From assembly GCF_007752135.1 (NCBI RefSeq), contig NZ_CP036298.1, positions 3,968,001 to 4,032,000 on the forward strand: a DNA stretch of 64,000 nt. The letters run 5' to 3'. The stretch's first letter is position 1. The number at the start of each line of letters is the position of its first letter. The notes beneath the pieces were generated by a model. The model saw only the letters and a program-made list of their open reading frames with translations, was not told the DNA's origin and searched no databases. Both the position numbers and the translations under genes were made by a program. Shown here in pieces: positions 15,539-23,682 of this stretch. The DNA comes from Aureliella helgolandensis. GTDB taxonomy: Bacteria; Planctomycetota; Planctomycetia; Pirellulales; Pirellulaceae.

Positions 15539-15799
15539 CTATGCACCAAACATCTCAAGCATTGGGCATCTGCCGAGTTCTTCGAGTGGCTTCACTAGCC
15601 CAGGCGTTGCGTGGTAGTCCAAGTCTGCCAAGCAGTCCTTGTGGATGTGGAACCTTCGCTTTGTTGGCGTGCCAACGTTTCTTGTCCTAGTCAGGGTTCC
15701 ATTGGCGCACCTTCGGATCACAGTGTCAGGCGATACGCGTATCAACTCAGCGAACTCCTGGACGGTATACCATTCTTTGTCTGTGTTGTTGCTGCACAT
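15539..15799 (-). CDS. Excisionase-family HTH protein, duplicate B
   Basis: Paralogue (86 residues) of the gene at 15186-15437. The HTH core reads WYTVQEFAELIRVSPDTVIRRCA, and the C-terminal tail from YHATPGL to the end is identical in both. Start ATG 15799 with AAGGAGAGG upstream. The differences are concentrated in the recognition helix (GVSCNT versus RVSPDT), so the two proteins may have distinct DNA targets. Both are intact. Confidence 0.8.
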   Translation of the reverse strand: MCSNNTDKEWYTVQEFAELIRVSPDTVIRRCANGTLTRTRNVGTPTKRRFHIHKDCLADLDYHATPGLVKPLEELGRCPMLEMFGA

Positions 15800-15843
15800 C
15801 CGGCCTCTCCTTGAATCATGGTTTGGGGATTTTCGTTCGCATG

Positions 15844-16098
15844 TTAGGCACGCGGCAGTGACTGGCTATGCATCACGACCGGGATGGATCGACCGGTAGG
15901 GCCATGTCCGGCGCAGAAAGATAGTGCGGCATGCAGCGTGAGGTTATCAGCATCCGTGAGTTGTTCGCAGCAGAGGGTACCATCGGGACTGACTAGGCGA
16001 ACAGACCACACGCGAGCATGCTGATCCGGTATCGTTTTGGCCAAATATGCTTCGGATTTTGCTTCGGGTGGCTCAGCTGTCTCAGTTTCCCTTGGCAT
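15844..16098 (-). CDS. Small protein of unknown function next to the attachment site
   Basis: Possible 84-residue protein starting at ATG 16098 (PRETETAEPPEAKSE), two bases from the tRNA fragment. No Shine-Dalgarno site is visible, since the upstream sequence is the att site itself; an in-frame TTG at 16143 would read through it. Segments such as ARVWSVRLVSPDGTLCCEQLTDADN look protein-like. No domain recognised; moderate doubt that it is expressed. Confidence 0.4.
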   Translation of the reverse strand: MPRETETAEPPEAKSEAYLAKTIPDQHARVWSVRLVSPDGTLCCEQLTDADNLTLHAALSFCAGHGPTGRSIPVVMHSQSLPRA

Positions 16099-16099
16099 A

Positions 16100-16128
16100 T
16101 CGCACAGGTTCGAATCCCGTACCGCCCA
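16100..16128 (+). other. tRNA 3' fragment, putative attR
   Basis: CACAGGTTCGAATCCCGTAC followed by CGCCCA is the T-arm and 3' acceptor strand of a tRNA gene: the invariant TTCGAAT loop, a 5-bp stem ACAGG/CCCGT with one mismatch, then ACCGCCC plus discriminator A. The 5' part (GGGCGGT expected) is absent upstream, so this is not a complete tRNA gene. A partial tRNA 3' end at the far end of an integrase-bearing region is the standard attR of elements that integrate into tRNA genes. The intact tRNA should lie just left of base 1, with the same orientation. Confidence 0.7.
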
Positions 16129-16168
16129 CTGGTAGAAGAACAAGCGATTCGTTGGTCAAAACGAATAC

Positions 16169-16183
16169 CGGACACCGTGTCCG
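16169..16183. promoter_or_regulatory. Palindrome near attR
   Basis: CGGACACCGTGTCCG is a perfect 7+1+7 palindrome 41 bp beyond the tRNA fragment. Its arms match the inverted repeat upstream of the integrase (CCGTGTCC/GGACACGG at 1278-1310). It could be a binding site of a recombinase or regulator of the element family. Confidence 0.35.
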
Positions 16184-16268
16184 AGCGCACTGTTTGCAAG
16201 ACTGAAATCGGGAACTTATCCGGGAACTAACCGGGAGCCCCGATTTCCTAGCAAAAGGCGTCGCTCCC

Positions 16269-16823
16269 ATGCGTGTACCATCTTACCGCCGGCATTCTTC
16301 CGGCAACGCTCGCGTTACTATCAACGGCAAGGATTACTTGCTGGGGAAATACGGTTCAAAGTCCAGCAAGCTGAAATACCAGCGTCTTATTGCCGAGTAC
16401 AGGGCCAGTCGCAAGTCCAGGGCGTTTGGTAAATCGGAACCCCTCCTGCAGGATATCATGCTGGCGTTCATGCGGTACGCCAAGGAATACTATGCAGGAA
16501 CCACCCAGCCATATCGGTTTAAGATAGCGTTGAAACCTGTTGCCGAACTCTATGCTACTGTACCTGCAAACCAATTCGGACCGCGTCAATTCAAGGTCAT
16601 TCGTGACGGTTGGCTCAAAGGGCCGGTGCGAAGCCGGAAGTACATCAACGAGCAGATGTCGCTGGTTGCTAGGATGGTCAAATGGGCCGTGGCTGAGGAA
16701 TTGGTCCTGCCGGAGCAATGGGCGAAAATTCAGGCAGTAGAGCCGTTGGAAAGGGGACGCACTACAGCTCCTGACAATGAACCGGTTGAAGCTGTTGCAG
16801 TCGAGCTAATCGACGCTAACTAG
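16269..16823 (+). pseudogene. Truncated tyrosine recombinase (N-terminal part only)
   Basis: An open frame of 184 residues matching only the start of a planctomycete-type integrase. The N-terminus MRVPSYRRHSSGNARVTIN and DYLLGKYGS are typical of this group, and a core-binding SAM-like domain follows (about residues 60-165, with YINEQMSLVARMVKWAVAEE). The frame stops just where the catalytic domain should begin, so none of the R/H/R/Y residues is present. It starts 140 bp beyond the tRNA fragment and points away from it, as in an element integrated at the same tRNA. It is best read as the relic of an earlier, mostly deleted element. A non-catalytic DNA-binding product is possible. Confidence 0.75.
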
Positions 16824-17522
16824 CTCTCTGCCACCAAACGCTGACTCGTTTCGTGATCGTCGAAGACAAGCTCGATCGATTGTTTCGCGACCACTACGGC
16901 AAGCTGTGGAAGAAAGATACGAGCTTCAAGAAATTTTGGAGACTGCGTGAGAGGATGGGACTCTCTTTCAAGATCAGTATCTAAAGACTGCGGCACGGGG
17001 TTGACGCAACCGAGCTCGCGAATGGAATGCGAATTGTCGAGCTGGCAGAATCACTGGCTACACTGACATTCAGCTGTTGAGTCGAGTCCTCGGCCATCTC
17101 GTCAAGTACAAGGGCCGAGTTGCGAATTCTGCAGGCCGGGCAAGCAATCACTCCGACATGCCAGGGATCGCTCCAAATCAGCGAGGTCTTAAGAATAGCT
17201 CGCGAGTGAAAGCATGTGGGGTGTTTGAAACAGCACGTACTGTCTGGACTACGATCTGGCCGAGGCTGTCAATTGATTCAGGAACAATCTTACAGAGCGA
17301 GCATTTAGGTGCACTAGATTAACACATTGTAATGCCCATGCACTGCATCTACATCGTATAGTGGCCTCTGAAACGGATAGGCCGTGCGGCACTTCGGATG
17401 CCGCTATCCATTGGGTTGTGTGTTGCATCGGGAGAGTCACCTCTACTGAACTTCTTGAAGTGCGAGTGGTTGGTCCGGTGCGTAGTGTTGTTGTTTCTCG
17501 GAAGTGATTGGAATTGAATCGA
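16824..17522. other. Degenerate region after the integrase relic
   Basis: No intact gene. On the plus strand about 16836-16984 reads as a protein-like tail (RLFRDHYGKLWKKDTSF and so on) ending in TAA, with no start, probably the 3' remnant of a gene. The rest shows no coding signal. This suits decay of an older integrated element. Confidence 0.4.
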
Positions 17523-17867
17523 ATGAGTGAAACTGACTCGACTAGTAATGAGGGTTTAGCTCGGCTGCGAACTTTGGCGGGAGTCGCGGACCAGCTTTGG
17601 GCTTATAGGCAGAGTCTAGATGCGGCGACTGATAAACAACTGGAGGACGAATTTGTGACTTATGTCGGCGATCGATGGGCAGGGAAGCCAGTCGCACAAG
17701 CGGATCGTGAATCACTGAAGCGGGCGCTCAATGCAGACTACATGGCAGCGGTCAATCAAATGCTGCTGGGGCCGTTGACTGAGGTGACACTGCCGGTCCG
17801 GAAGCTGGGTGTGCCGCAAGAGAGAATGAAGGTCGATCTTTCCGCATTCCTGGATTCCGGAAAGTAA
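17523..17867 (+). CDS. Small conserved-looking protein of unknown function
   Basis: Predicted 114-residue cytosolic protein. ATG 17523 is chosen over an in-frame TTG at 17508. It is helical and acidic (LARLRTLAGVADQLWAYRQSLDAATDKQLEDEF) with a short C-terminal beta-like part (TEVTLPVRKLGVPQERMKVDLSAFL). No domain recognised. It is separated from neighbours by long non-coding stretches, so it is likely monocistronic. Confidence 0.5.
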   Translation: MSETDSTSNEGLARLRTLAGVADQLWAYRQSLDAATDKQLEDEFVTYVGDRWAGKPVAQADRESLKRALNADYMAAVNQMLLGPLTEVTLPVRKLGVPQERMKVDLSAFLDSGK

Positions 17868-18456
17868 CACCCCTGCCGGATCCAAATCGAATTGTACCGG
17901 AATCGATTCGAGGTGTGGAGTGCGATGTCTACTGTGGCGCACCCAATGGAGTCCGGAGCCAAGCGGTGCAAAATGGTTGCGTTGTGCTGGCCAACCTGTC
18001 TGGTGGCATAGTGTGCAACGCGCTGTATCGGAGAGCGGTATTTGCTGACTCCCTACCGTGATGTGATCTTTTTGCCGTTGCCCGAGTTCATGAACGGATT
18101 GGTCAATCCTGCGTCTTCGCTGACTCACTGCTCGCTAGCGAAAAATTTTGATGGCATTGAGGTCGAAGCAGTGCCAGACACGCAGGCAACCCGGAAACAG
18201 GATGTAGTTACAGCAAGAGAGCACCGGTTTTCGCGGCGCCTGGAGAGTCGCTGCATCAAGAAGCCTGAGCAAAGCCAACTACGGGGCTCTTGACCGGAAT
18301 AATTGGGAGTCCACGTGTGGATAACTGAGACAGGGAGGTTGAGGGAGCGAACGTTGGGCGATCATCTCCAAGCCATTGCAACAGCGGGCCTTTGGCATTC
18401 GCTTCCCGGGCCCATCAAATCCCACAAGATCCGAATGATCTTTGGTGGTGCTGGCC
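17868..18456. other. Long intergenic stretch
   Basis: Nothing coding is supported. No strong hairpin with a T-run was found; the 3' ends of two convergent genes meet here. Confidence 0.4.
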
Positions 18457-20199
18457 TTATCGGTTGGTAATCCACAGCGATTGGTAGGGCGTTACGGTGA
18501 GCACACTGTTCTGATCTTCGAGTTGGCAGCCTGAAATGGCGTCATACCAGGAATCGGTTGAGATCAGATTAAGATCTGACATTCGGAGCTCCTGGGGGAC
18601 ATCGGTCATGTTGTAAACGCAAAAAATACTCTGACTGCGGTCTGTGCTTTGTCGCCAGTAAGCGAAAAAGGGCTCGCTTAGCTGGAGCGTGAATTGCGTC
18701 GAATTGGGGTGGAACGGAGTGTGGCGTCGCCGCAGCTGTAAGCGGCGGGTTAGTTCGCGGAAAACTCGCCCACGCACCGATTCGTCGTCGTTGAGTTGAT
18801 TCTCAAGTACTCGCCAATTCCACTTGTGCCGATTGATGCTGCGATTGTGGTGAGTTGTGGCCACGCCCTGCTGGTCGTTGGGGGTAGCCAGCAGACTGTG
18901 GATATAAAATGCTGGAATGCCCTCCAGCCCCATCATTACTGTCTGCGAACAGAGGAATCGTTCGACCTGCCATGGATCTTTACCTTCCACGGTTCCCTGG
19001 AGGGCATCGAACAAGGCCACATTCAATTCGTACACCCGTTCACCACCATCACCCGTACGGCGTGTGGAAACCCGACCTCCGAAACGACGTACGGTTTCCA
19101 CAAGTTGGAGTTGTTCTTCGTCCGACAACAGGCCTTCGGCGGGCCGCATGCCGATTCCGTCATGGGAGGCGGTGAAGTTCAAGTAGGTGCATCCCGCGGG
19201 AGCCGGTGGCATGCTCATCAACCACCGCTTCAAATATTCGGTTTTGCCGGTCAGTAGAGCATGTACCAACAGTGGTGCGAGGCTGAAGTTGTAAATTACA
19301 TGCGCTTCGTTGCGATTGCCAAAGTAAGTGAGGTTTTCGTGGTTGGGCACGTTTGTCTCGGTAATCAGCAAGGTTCCCGGCGCAAAGGCATCGACGACCG
19401 TGCGGATCAATTTGACAATCTCATGCGTTTGAGGCAGGTGCATGCAACTGGTGCCGGGCTCCTTCCATAGAAAACCGACCGCATCCAACCGAAGGATGCT
19501 TACGCCCTGTTCCAAATACAAACGAATGATTTTTAAGAATTCCAGCAAGACCTGAGGATTGCGGAAGTCGAGATCCACTTGGTCGTGGCTGAAGGTGCAC
19601 CAAACGTGTTTCAGACCACCCGCCGTTTGCGTGGGACGGAGCAGTGGCGAAGCGCGGGGGCGCACGACCGACGACAGGTCGTCCCCCTCCTGAGCTTCGA
19701 TGAAATAGCTCGCGCCTGGTTCTACTCCGTTACAATAGTTCTGAAACCACTGACTCTGCGAGGAGACATGGTTGATGACCAGATCGGCCATCAACCGGTA
19801 ACGGCCCGCGAGGCGGCTAATTTGCGACCAATCGCCCAACTTCGGATCGACGCGCGTGTAGTCAATCACTGCAAATCCATCGTCGGAGCTGAACGGGCAA
19901 AACGGCAACACGTGAATGGCCGATGCGGAGTCCTTGACAAATTGGTCCAAAAATTGGTGGAGTGTTTCTAGCGGCTTGGTGGGTTCATCGAGAATGGAAT
20001 CTCCATAGGTGATCAGCAAACAATCCTCTTGCGACCACAGTTGGTGTTGCGGTAGTGGAGACCGACTTTGAAAACCGTCAAACACAGCCAGAATCTCGTC
20101 TGCCAGTCGCGCCACATCTGCTTCGCAATAGAGGAAGCTCAGATGTTGACAGAGCTGTGCGTGGACGGCGTCACTAAGTTGTTCAGGGGAAGAATCCAT
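18457..20199 (-). CDS. GH13_18 phosphorylase, probable glucosylglycerate phosphorylase (sucrose-phosphorylase family)
   Basis: Cytosolic enzyme of 580 residues in glycoside hydrolase family 13, subfamily 18, which cleaves alpha-glucosides with phosphate to give glucose 1-phosphate. The four conserved regions are present: LVINHVS (about 140), the nucleophile D239 in ILRLDAVGF, the acid/base E281 in LITETNVPNHENL, and SHDGIG with D347. Members include sucrose, sucrose-6-phosphate and glucosylglycerate phosphorylases. The two genes upstream in the same operon encode a glucosyl-3-phosphoglycerate synthase and an HAD phosphatase, so glucosylglycerate is the likeliest substrate (established function in Meiothermus; inference here). 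No signal peptide. It starts about 90 bp after the synthase stop. Confidence 0.8.
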   Translation of the reverse strand: MDSSPEQLSDAVHAQLCQHLSFLYCEADVARLADEILAVFDGFQSRSPLPQHQLWSQEDCLLITYGDSILDEPTKPLETLHQFLDQFVKDSASAIHVLPFCPFSSDDGFAVIDYTRVDPKLGDWSQISRLAGRYRLMADLVINHVSSQSQWFQNYCNGVEPGASYFIEAQEGDDLSSVVRPRASPLLRPTQTAGGLKHVWCTFSHDQVDLDFRNPQVLLEFLKIIRLYLEQGVSILRLDAVGFLWKEPGTSCMHLPQTHEIVKLIRTVVDAFAPGTLLITETNVPNHENLTYFGNRNEAHVIYNFSLAPLLVHALLTGKTEYLKRWLMSMPPAPAGCTYLNFTASHDGIGMRPAEGLLSDEEQLQLVETVRRFGGRVSTRRTGDGGERVYELNVALFDALQGTVEGKDPWQVERFLCSQTVMMGLEGIPAFYIHSLLATPNDQQGVATTHHNRSINRHKWNWRVLENQLNDDESVRGRVFRELTRRLQLRRRHTPFHPNSTQFTLQLSEPFFAYWRQSTDRSQSIFCVYNMTDVPQELRMSDLNLISTDSWYDAISGCQLEDQNSVLTVTPYQSLWITNR

Positions 20200-20289
20200 G
20201 GCTTGCTCTGTTGGCGGAAGTATTGGAAACCAGTTCGCGGGCTATCGCGTACGCAACGTTCTCATCGGCTACAGGTCACAGATGCTGGG

Positions 20290-21501
20290 TCAGGCGTTGT
20301 CCGCTTCCACCGCTCCCAGAAGCTGCTCGTAGATGTCAGGTACGGCACTGGTCACGCGGGACCAGTTATGAATGAATGGGCTTTCGTCGGGACGATTGAG
20401 GAATTCATCGCCTGCTGCCACAATAACTCTACTGAATAGCTCAACGGTGGCTTCTTCCTGGTGACGATCCAGGGTCAGACCACTCATCACCGCATCGTTG
20501 TGGTAATGGTCGACCACATCCAATGCGGTTCGGTAGTAGCAAGCCTTAAGAGAGCGTAGCATGCTGCCGCTAATTACAATTCCTTCTACCGCCAGCTTGC
20601 GAATGAAGGCTTTGCAGATGTCAATCGCCATGCGATGGAGTCCGCCTGTACGGTCGTCTTCCGAGATGATCTGATGCTTATGGTCGTAGGCATCGGCAAT
20701 ATCTACCTGACAGATCCGATTCAGGTTGCAGTTGCGGTACATTTCAGAAAGCGTGCCGATCTCAAGGCCCCAGTCGCTGGGAAACCTAAGCGAGGTTACG
20801 ACTTCGGACCGCATCGAAAACTCACCCGACAATGCGTAGCGAAAGCTGCCCATGTAGTCGAGATACTCAATGCGCCCCAACACTGTTTTTAAGGCGCGGA
20901 TCAGCGGTATGACCAGCAGCCTGAATACCCGACCATTCAGTTTCCCGTTGGCAGCTCGGTAGTAATAGCCCTTGCAGAACTGATAGTGAAACGATGGATG
21001 AGCAAGTGGATACAGAAGGCGGGCGGGGATGGAGCGGTTGTACGTTAGGATGTCGCAATCATGCAGTGCAACAGCTTTGGATTTTCCGGAAGCTAGGAAG
21101 TAGCCCAAGCAATACCACACGTTGCGGCCTTTGCCGGGTTGCATGGGCGCAAGCCCTTCGGATTGCAGGGTAGCGTCCACATGCCGCAGTCGGGTGCCAT
21201 CATTCCACAGCACCACGTAATTCTGCGGTAGTCTATCGAAGAATTTCTTGGCAGCCACGAACTGCTGTTCGTTGGCGCGATCTAGCCCGATGATAATTTC
21301 GCTCAAGTACGGAATTTTGGCCAGCTCTTCAACGATGGGCCCCATCGCCGGTCCTTCTAGTTCCGAAAACAGGCAGGGGAGCAACAAGGACATCGGGGTA
21401 TCGGCTGAAAACTGAACCAACTCGGATTCAAGTTCTTCCGTGGATCGATTCCGAAGATTGTGCAGCGTTCCAATAATTCCGTTTTGCGCGAAGTCTGCCA
21501 T
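20290..21501 (-). CDS. gpgS: Glucosyl-3-phosphoglycerate synthase (GT81 family)
   Basis: Retaining glycosyltransferase of 403 residues that would join glucose from an NDP-sugar to 3-phosphoglycerate, the first step to the compatible solute glucosylglycerate. A GT-A fold is indicated by LSEIIIGLDRANE near residue 90 and the metal-binding motif ALHDCDILTYN (DCD, about residue 150). SGEFSMRSEV and DWGLEIGTLSEMYR (about 230-260) are typical of the GpgS/MpgS-like GT81 family. The start ATG 21501 lies 14 bp after the stop of the phosphatase gene, so the two are cotranscribed. The closely related mannosyl-3-phosphoglycerate synthases cannot be excluded by motif alone. Confidence 0.8.
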   Translation of the reverse strand: MADFAQNGIIGTLHNLRNRSTEELESELVQFSADTPMSLLLPCLFSELEGPAMGPIVEELAKIPYLSEIIIGLDRANEQQFVAAKKFFDRLPQNYVVLWNDGTRLRHVDATLQSEGLAPMQPGKGRNVWYCLGYFLASGKSKAVALHDCDILTYNRSIPARLLYPLAHPSFHYQFCKGYYYRAANGKLNGRVFRLLVIPLIRALKTVLGRIEYLDYMGSFRYALSGEFSMRSEVVTSLRFPSDWGLEIGTLSEMYRNCNLNRICQVDIADAYDHKHQIISEDDRTGGLHRMAIDICKAFIRKLAVEGIVISGSMLRSLKACYYRTALDVVDHYHNDAVMSGLTLDRHQEEATVELFSRVIVAAGDEFLNRPDESPFIHNWSRVTSAVPDIYEQLLGAVEADNA

Positions 21502-21515
21502 GGTTTTCCATTTGG

Positions 21516-22361
21516 TCAGTCAAGGGGGGAATTTCGTTCATCGGCTGCAGCCGTATCGATGCGCAACAGCAATTTTGTGACAGCTGAGGCCCAGCCGGCA
21601 GCACCCAGTTCGGCGGCGACAATCCCACGCTGTGGGTCGACGTTGACTCCCAACCCGGCCGTCGTCGGAATGCCGATTGGTACGTCGGCCACATCCAACA
21701 TGCTCTGGTCGATGGGACTGTCACCGATAGCCGCCAAGATAGTTTTAGCATCTGCATGCGACAAACGCACCGCGACTATCTGCATTGCCATGCCCTTGTT
21801 GGTTTGCCCGGCGACATGCCAAAATCGACCACCTTTGGTCAGTGATAGCTGGTGCCCGTGCAGTGCTTGCGCAAACTCCGACCGATGTTCCTCGGTGTCC
21901 TCCCATAGCAGGGGCTCTGTTCCCTCTCGCGCGAGTGCCAACTGGGCTTTCGCTTCAGATAATTGTGTTTCGTTGACAACGCCGCTCAGCCCCAGGTCGG
22001 CAAACGAACGGAAGCGATACCGTTGCTTGAGATCATGTAGCACTTTAAGAATGCGATCACGAGAGGTTCCGATGACTTCGATTTCACCTGCTTGGCGGCC
22101 GTGTTCCAGGCCTAGAACTTCGTCGCCCCAGTAAATGACCGATCCGTTTTCTGAGATGAAAGTGCTCCCTGAGAGCCCCAGTTCATTGGCCAGCTCGGTC
22201 ATTTCTGGCACCGTCTTACTGGAATTCATGATCACAGGTACGCGCCGCGCGCGCAAGGTCTCAAGTGTCGCGCTCGCTGCCGACCAGTCATAGTCGTGCT
22301 TGTTCAGCAGGCATCCATCCAGGTCGGTGAAGACGATCAGTCGTGTTGCGGTTGGTAACAT
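21516..22361 (-). CDS. HAD phosphatase, glucosyl/mannosyl-3-phosphoglycerate phosphatase family
   Basis: HAD-superfamily (Cof-like, type IIB cap) phosphatase of 281 residues. Motif I is FTDLDGCLLN (nucleophile D and second D near residue 13), motif II VIMNSSKT, and motif IV GDSPIDQSML. FISENGSVIYW is characteristic of the MpgP branch. It would remove phosphate from glucosyl-3-phosphoglycerate, the second synthesis step, which fits the next gene. It is the first gene of a three-gene operon whose last product degrades the same solute, so synthesis and recycling are encoded together. Confidence 0.78.
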   Translation of the reverse strand: MLPTATRLIVFTDLDGCLLNKHDYDWSAASATLETLRARRVPVIMNSSKTVPEMTELANELGLSGSTFISENGSVIYWGDEVLGLEHGRQAGEIEVIGTSRDRILKVLHDLKQRYRFRSFADLGLSGVVNETQLSEAKAQLALAREGTEPLLWEDTEEHRSEFAQALHGHQLSLTKGGRFWHVAGQTNKGMAMQIVAVRLSHADAKTILAAIGDSPIDQSMLDVADVPIGIPTTAGLGVNVDPQRGIVAAELGAAGWASAVTKLLLRIDTAAADERNSPLD

Positions 22362-22921
22362 GCTGCCAAGTCTAAGCCAATGTCGAATCGTTCGCTACAA
22401 GAGGTCGATTCTTTGACGGAGTGGTATCCGAGATAAACTCGACATTTCTCTGGAAAATTCGAACGTGGCAGTTCTTGACAAATTTTGAGGAACGCGGCCG
22501 ACAACAGCAATTTGGCCAATCAACATGATGGTGCGAATCGGCCCCGACGACACTCAATTTGGTGAAGCTCGGAGCCGCGCGTCGCGCTACACAGGCACTG
22601 GGAAAGGGACGCGATTCTGAGTGTGTGATTTGGTGAGCTAGTTACCCGACTGCGGAAGTCTGTTGCTATCTGGGAAGAGCGGTCATCTCGGCAGAAGTTG
22701 GATCTCCGCGATACTCGTACCTGTAGGACTGCGTGAAATCGCGTTTCGACCGATTTGAAGGCACATGCAGGTGGGGGGCTCGCGAAGCTTGGTAGCCAGC
22801 TCGTGGGCTGCTACGGCGTGCGTTCCCCGATGGCTCGAAGCATGAACCATCGTAGGTAATTGGATCAGACTATGTCTCGCAACCTCTGCTTGAGGAAACT
22901 CTGGGTACTAGCGGCCTTTCG
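22362..22921. other. Intergenic stretch
   Basis: No gene supported. It must contain the promoter of the minus-strand glucosylglycerate operon and the 3' flank of the TetR gene. I see no clear hairpin or repeat. Confidence 0.4.
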
Positions 22922-23533
22922 TTATTTCAGAGTGACATTCTTCAGAAGTGTTTCCGCGATGGCTTTGGCGGCGAGTGCGGCTTCCTGCTCGGGGTTCATC
23001 AGATGTTGTGCGATAGCGCCAATGATCAGCAAAGTCCACTGCTTGGAAAATTCCTTGGGACTCGCAATTTTCGCAGCTGCGGCGATCTTTTCGATCTCTT
23101 GCTGAGTAATGAGGTAGTGTCGCGCTCCTGCCTTGTGCGCCGGATGATGCTTTAGTGGGTATTCGGTTACAGCCATCAGGAAGAGGCACCCACGAAACTG
23201 TTCACCCGTAAACCACTCGTGCATGACGTCGAAGATCGCCAACAGTAAAGCCATCGGATCGTAGCCTCCTCTCTCTCGAACCGCTTTTAGGAAGGCTTCG
23301 GTCTCCCATTCGTCTCTCAGCTGGATTGCCTTTTCAACCAGGTCGTCCTTGCTTTCAAAATGGTTGTAGAAAGTCGTCTTTGTCAAATCGGCTTCGGTAA
23401 GGATTTGTTCCAGGCCAACTGCATTGAATCCGTACGTGTAAAACAGGTCCGTGGCGACAAAAAGGATTTTTTCTCGAGTACTTCGGGGGGACTCGATCCC
23501 GGCAAATAGTTCGTGGCCCGACTTCTGATTCAT
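22922..23533 (-). CDS. TetR/AcrR-family transcriptional regulator
   Basis: Repressor-type regulator of 203 residues. The N-terminal TetR HTH (about residues 15-62) reads STREKILFVATDLFYTYGF, then GLEQILTEADLTKTTFYNHF and the ESKDDLV cap. The C-terminal ligand-binding part has FTGEQFRGCLFLMAVTEY and resembles the TetR_C group often found with stress or efflux genes. Divergently it faces the TPR protein at 23683 across a 149-bp gap, so it probably controls itself and that gene. The ligand is unknown. Confidence 0.88.
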   Translation of the reverse strand: MNQKSGHELFAGIESPRSTREKILFVATDLFYTYGFNAVGLEQILTEADLTKTTFYNHFESKDDLVEKAIQLRDEWETEAFLKAVRERGGYDPMALLLAIFDVMHEWFTGEQFRGCLFLMAVTEYPLKHHPAHKAGARHYLITQQEIEKIAAAAKIASPKEFSKQWTLLIIGAIAQHLMNPEQEAALAAKAIAETLLKNVTLK

Positions 23534-23682
23534 TTCTCACCTATAATCCGATAGACAGCAGCTGTTTGAGAAGTTGACTCACGGTCAACCAAAAGGAAAC
23601 TGGAGTAACTTATCTTTCGTGCACTCAGTTGTTACAAATAGTTCCCTCAACTCATTGCACCTGACGACGGAAGGGACACAAA

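Noticed and set aside
16060-16130. Complete tRNA gene beginning near GGGTGGCTCAGCTG at 16066
   Set aside because: Only the T-arm and 3' acceptor strand fold properly. No matching 5' acceptor strand, anticodon arm or proper length exists, so it is treated as an att fragment.
18457-20199. Plain sucrose phosphorylase
   Set aside because: Motifs allow it, but operon context with glucosyl-3-phosphoglycerate synthase and phosphatase makes glucosylglycerate the better substrate guess.
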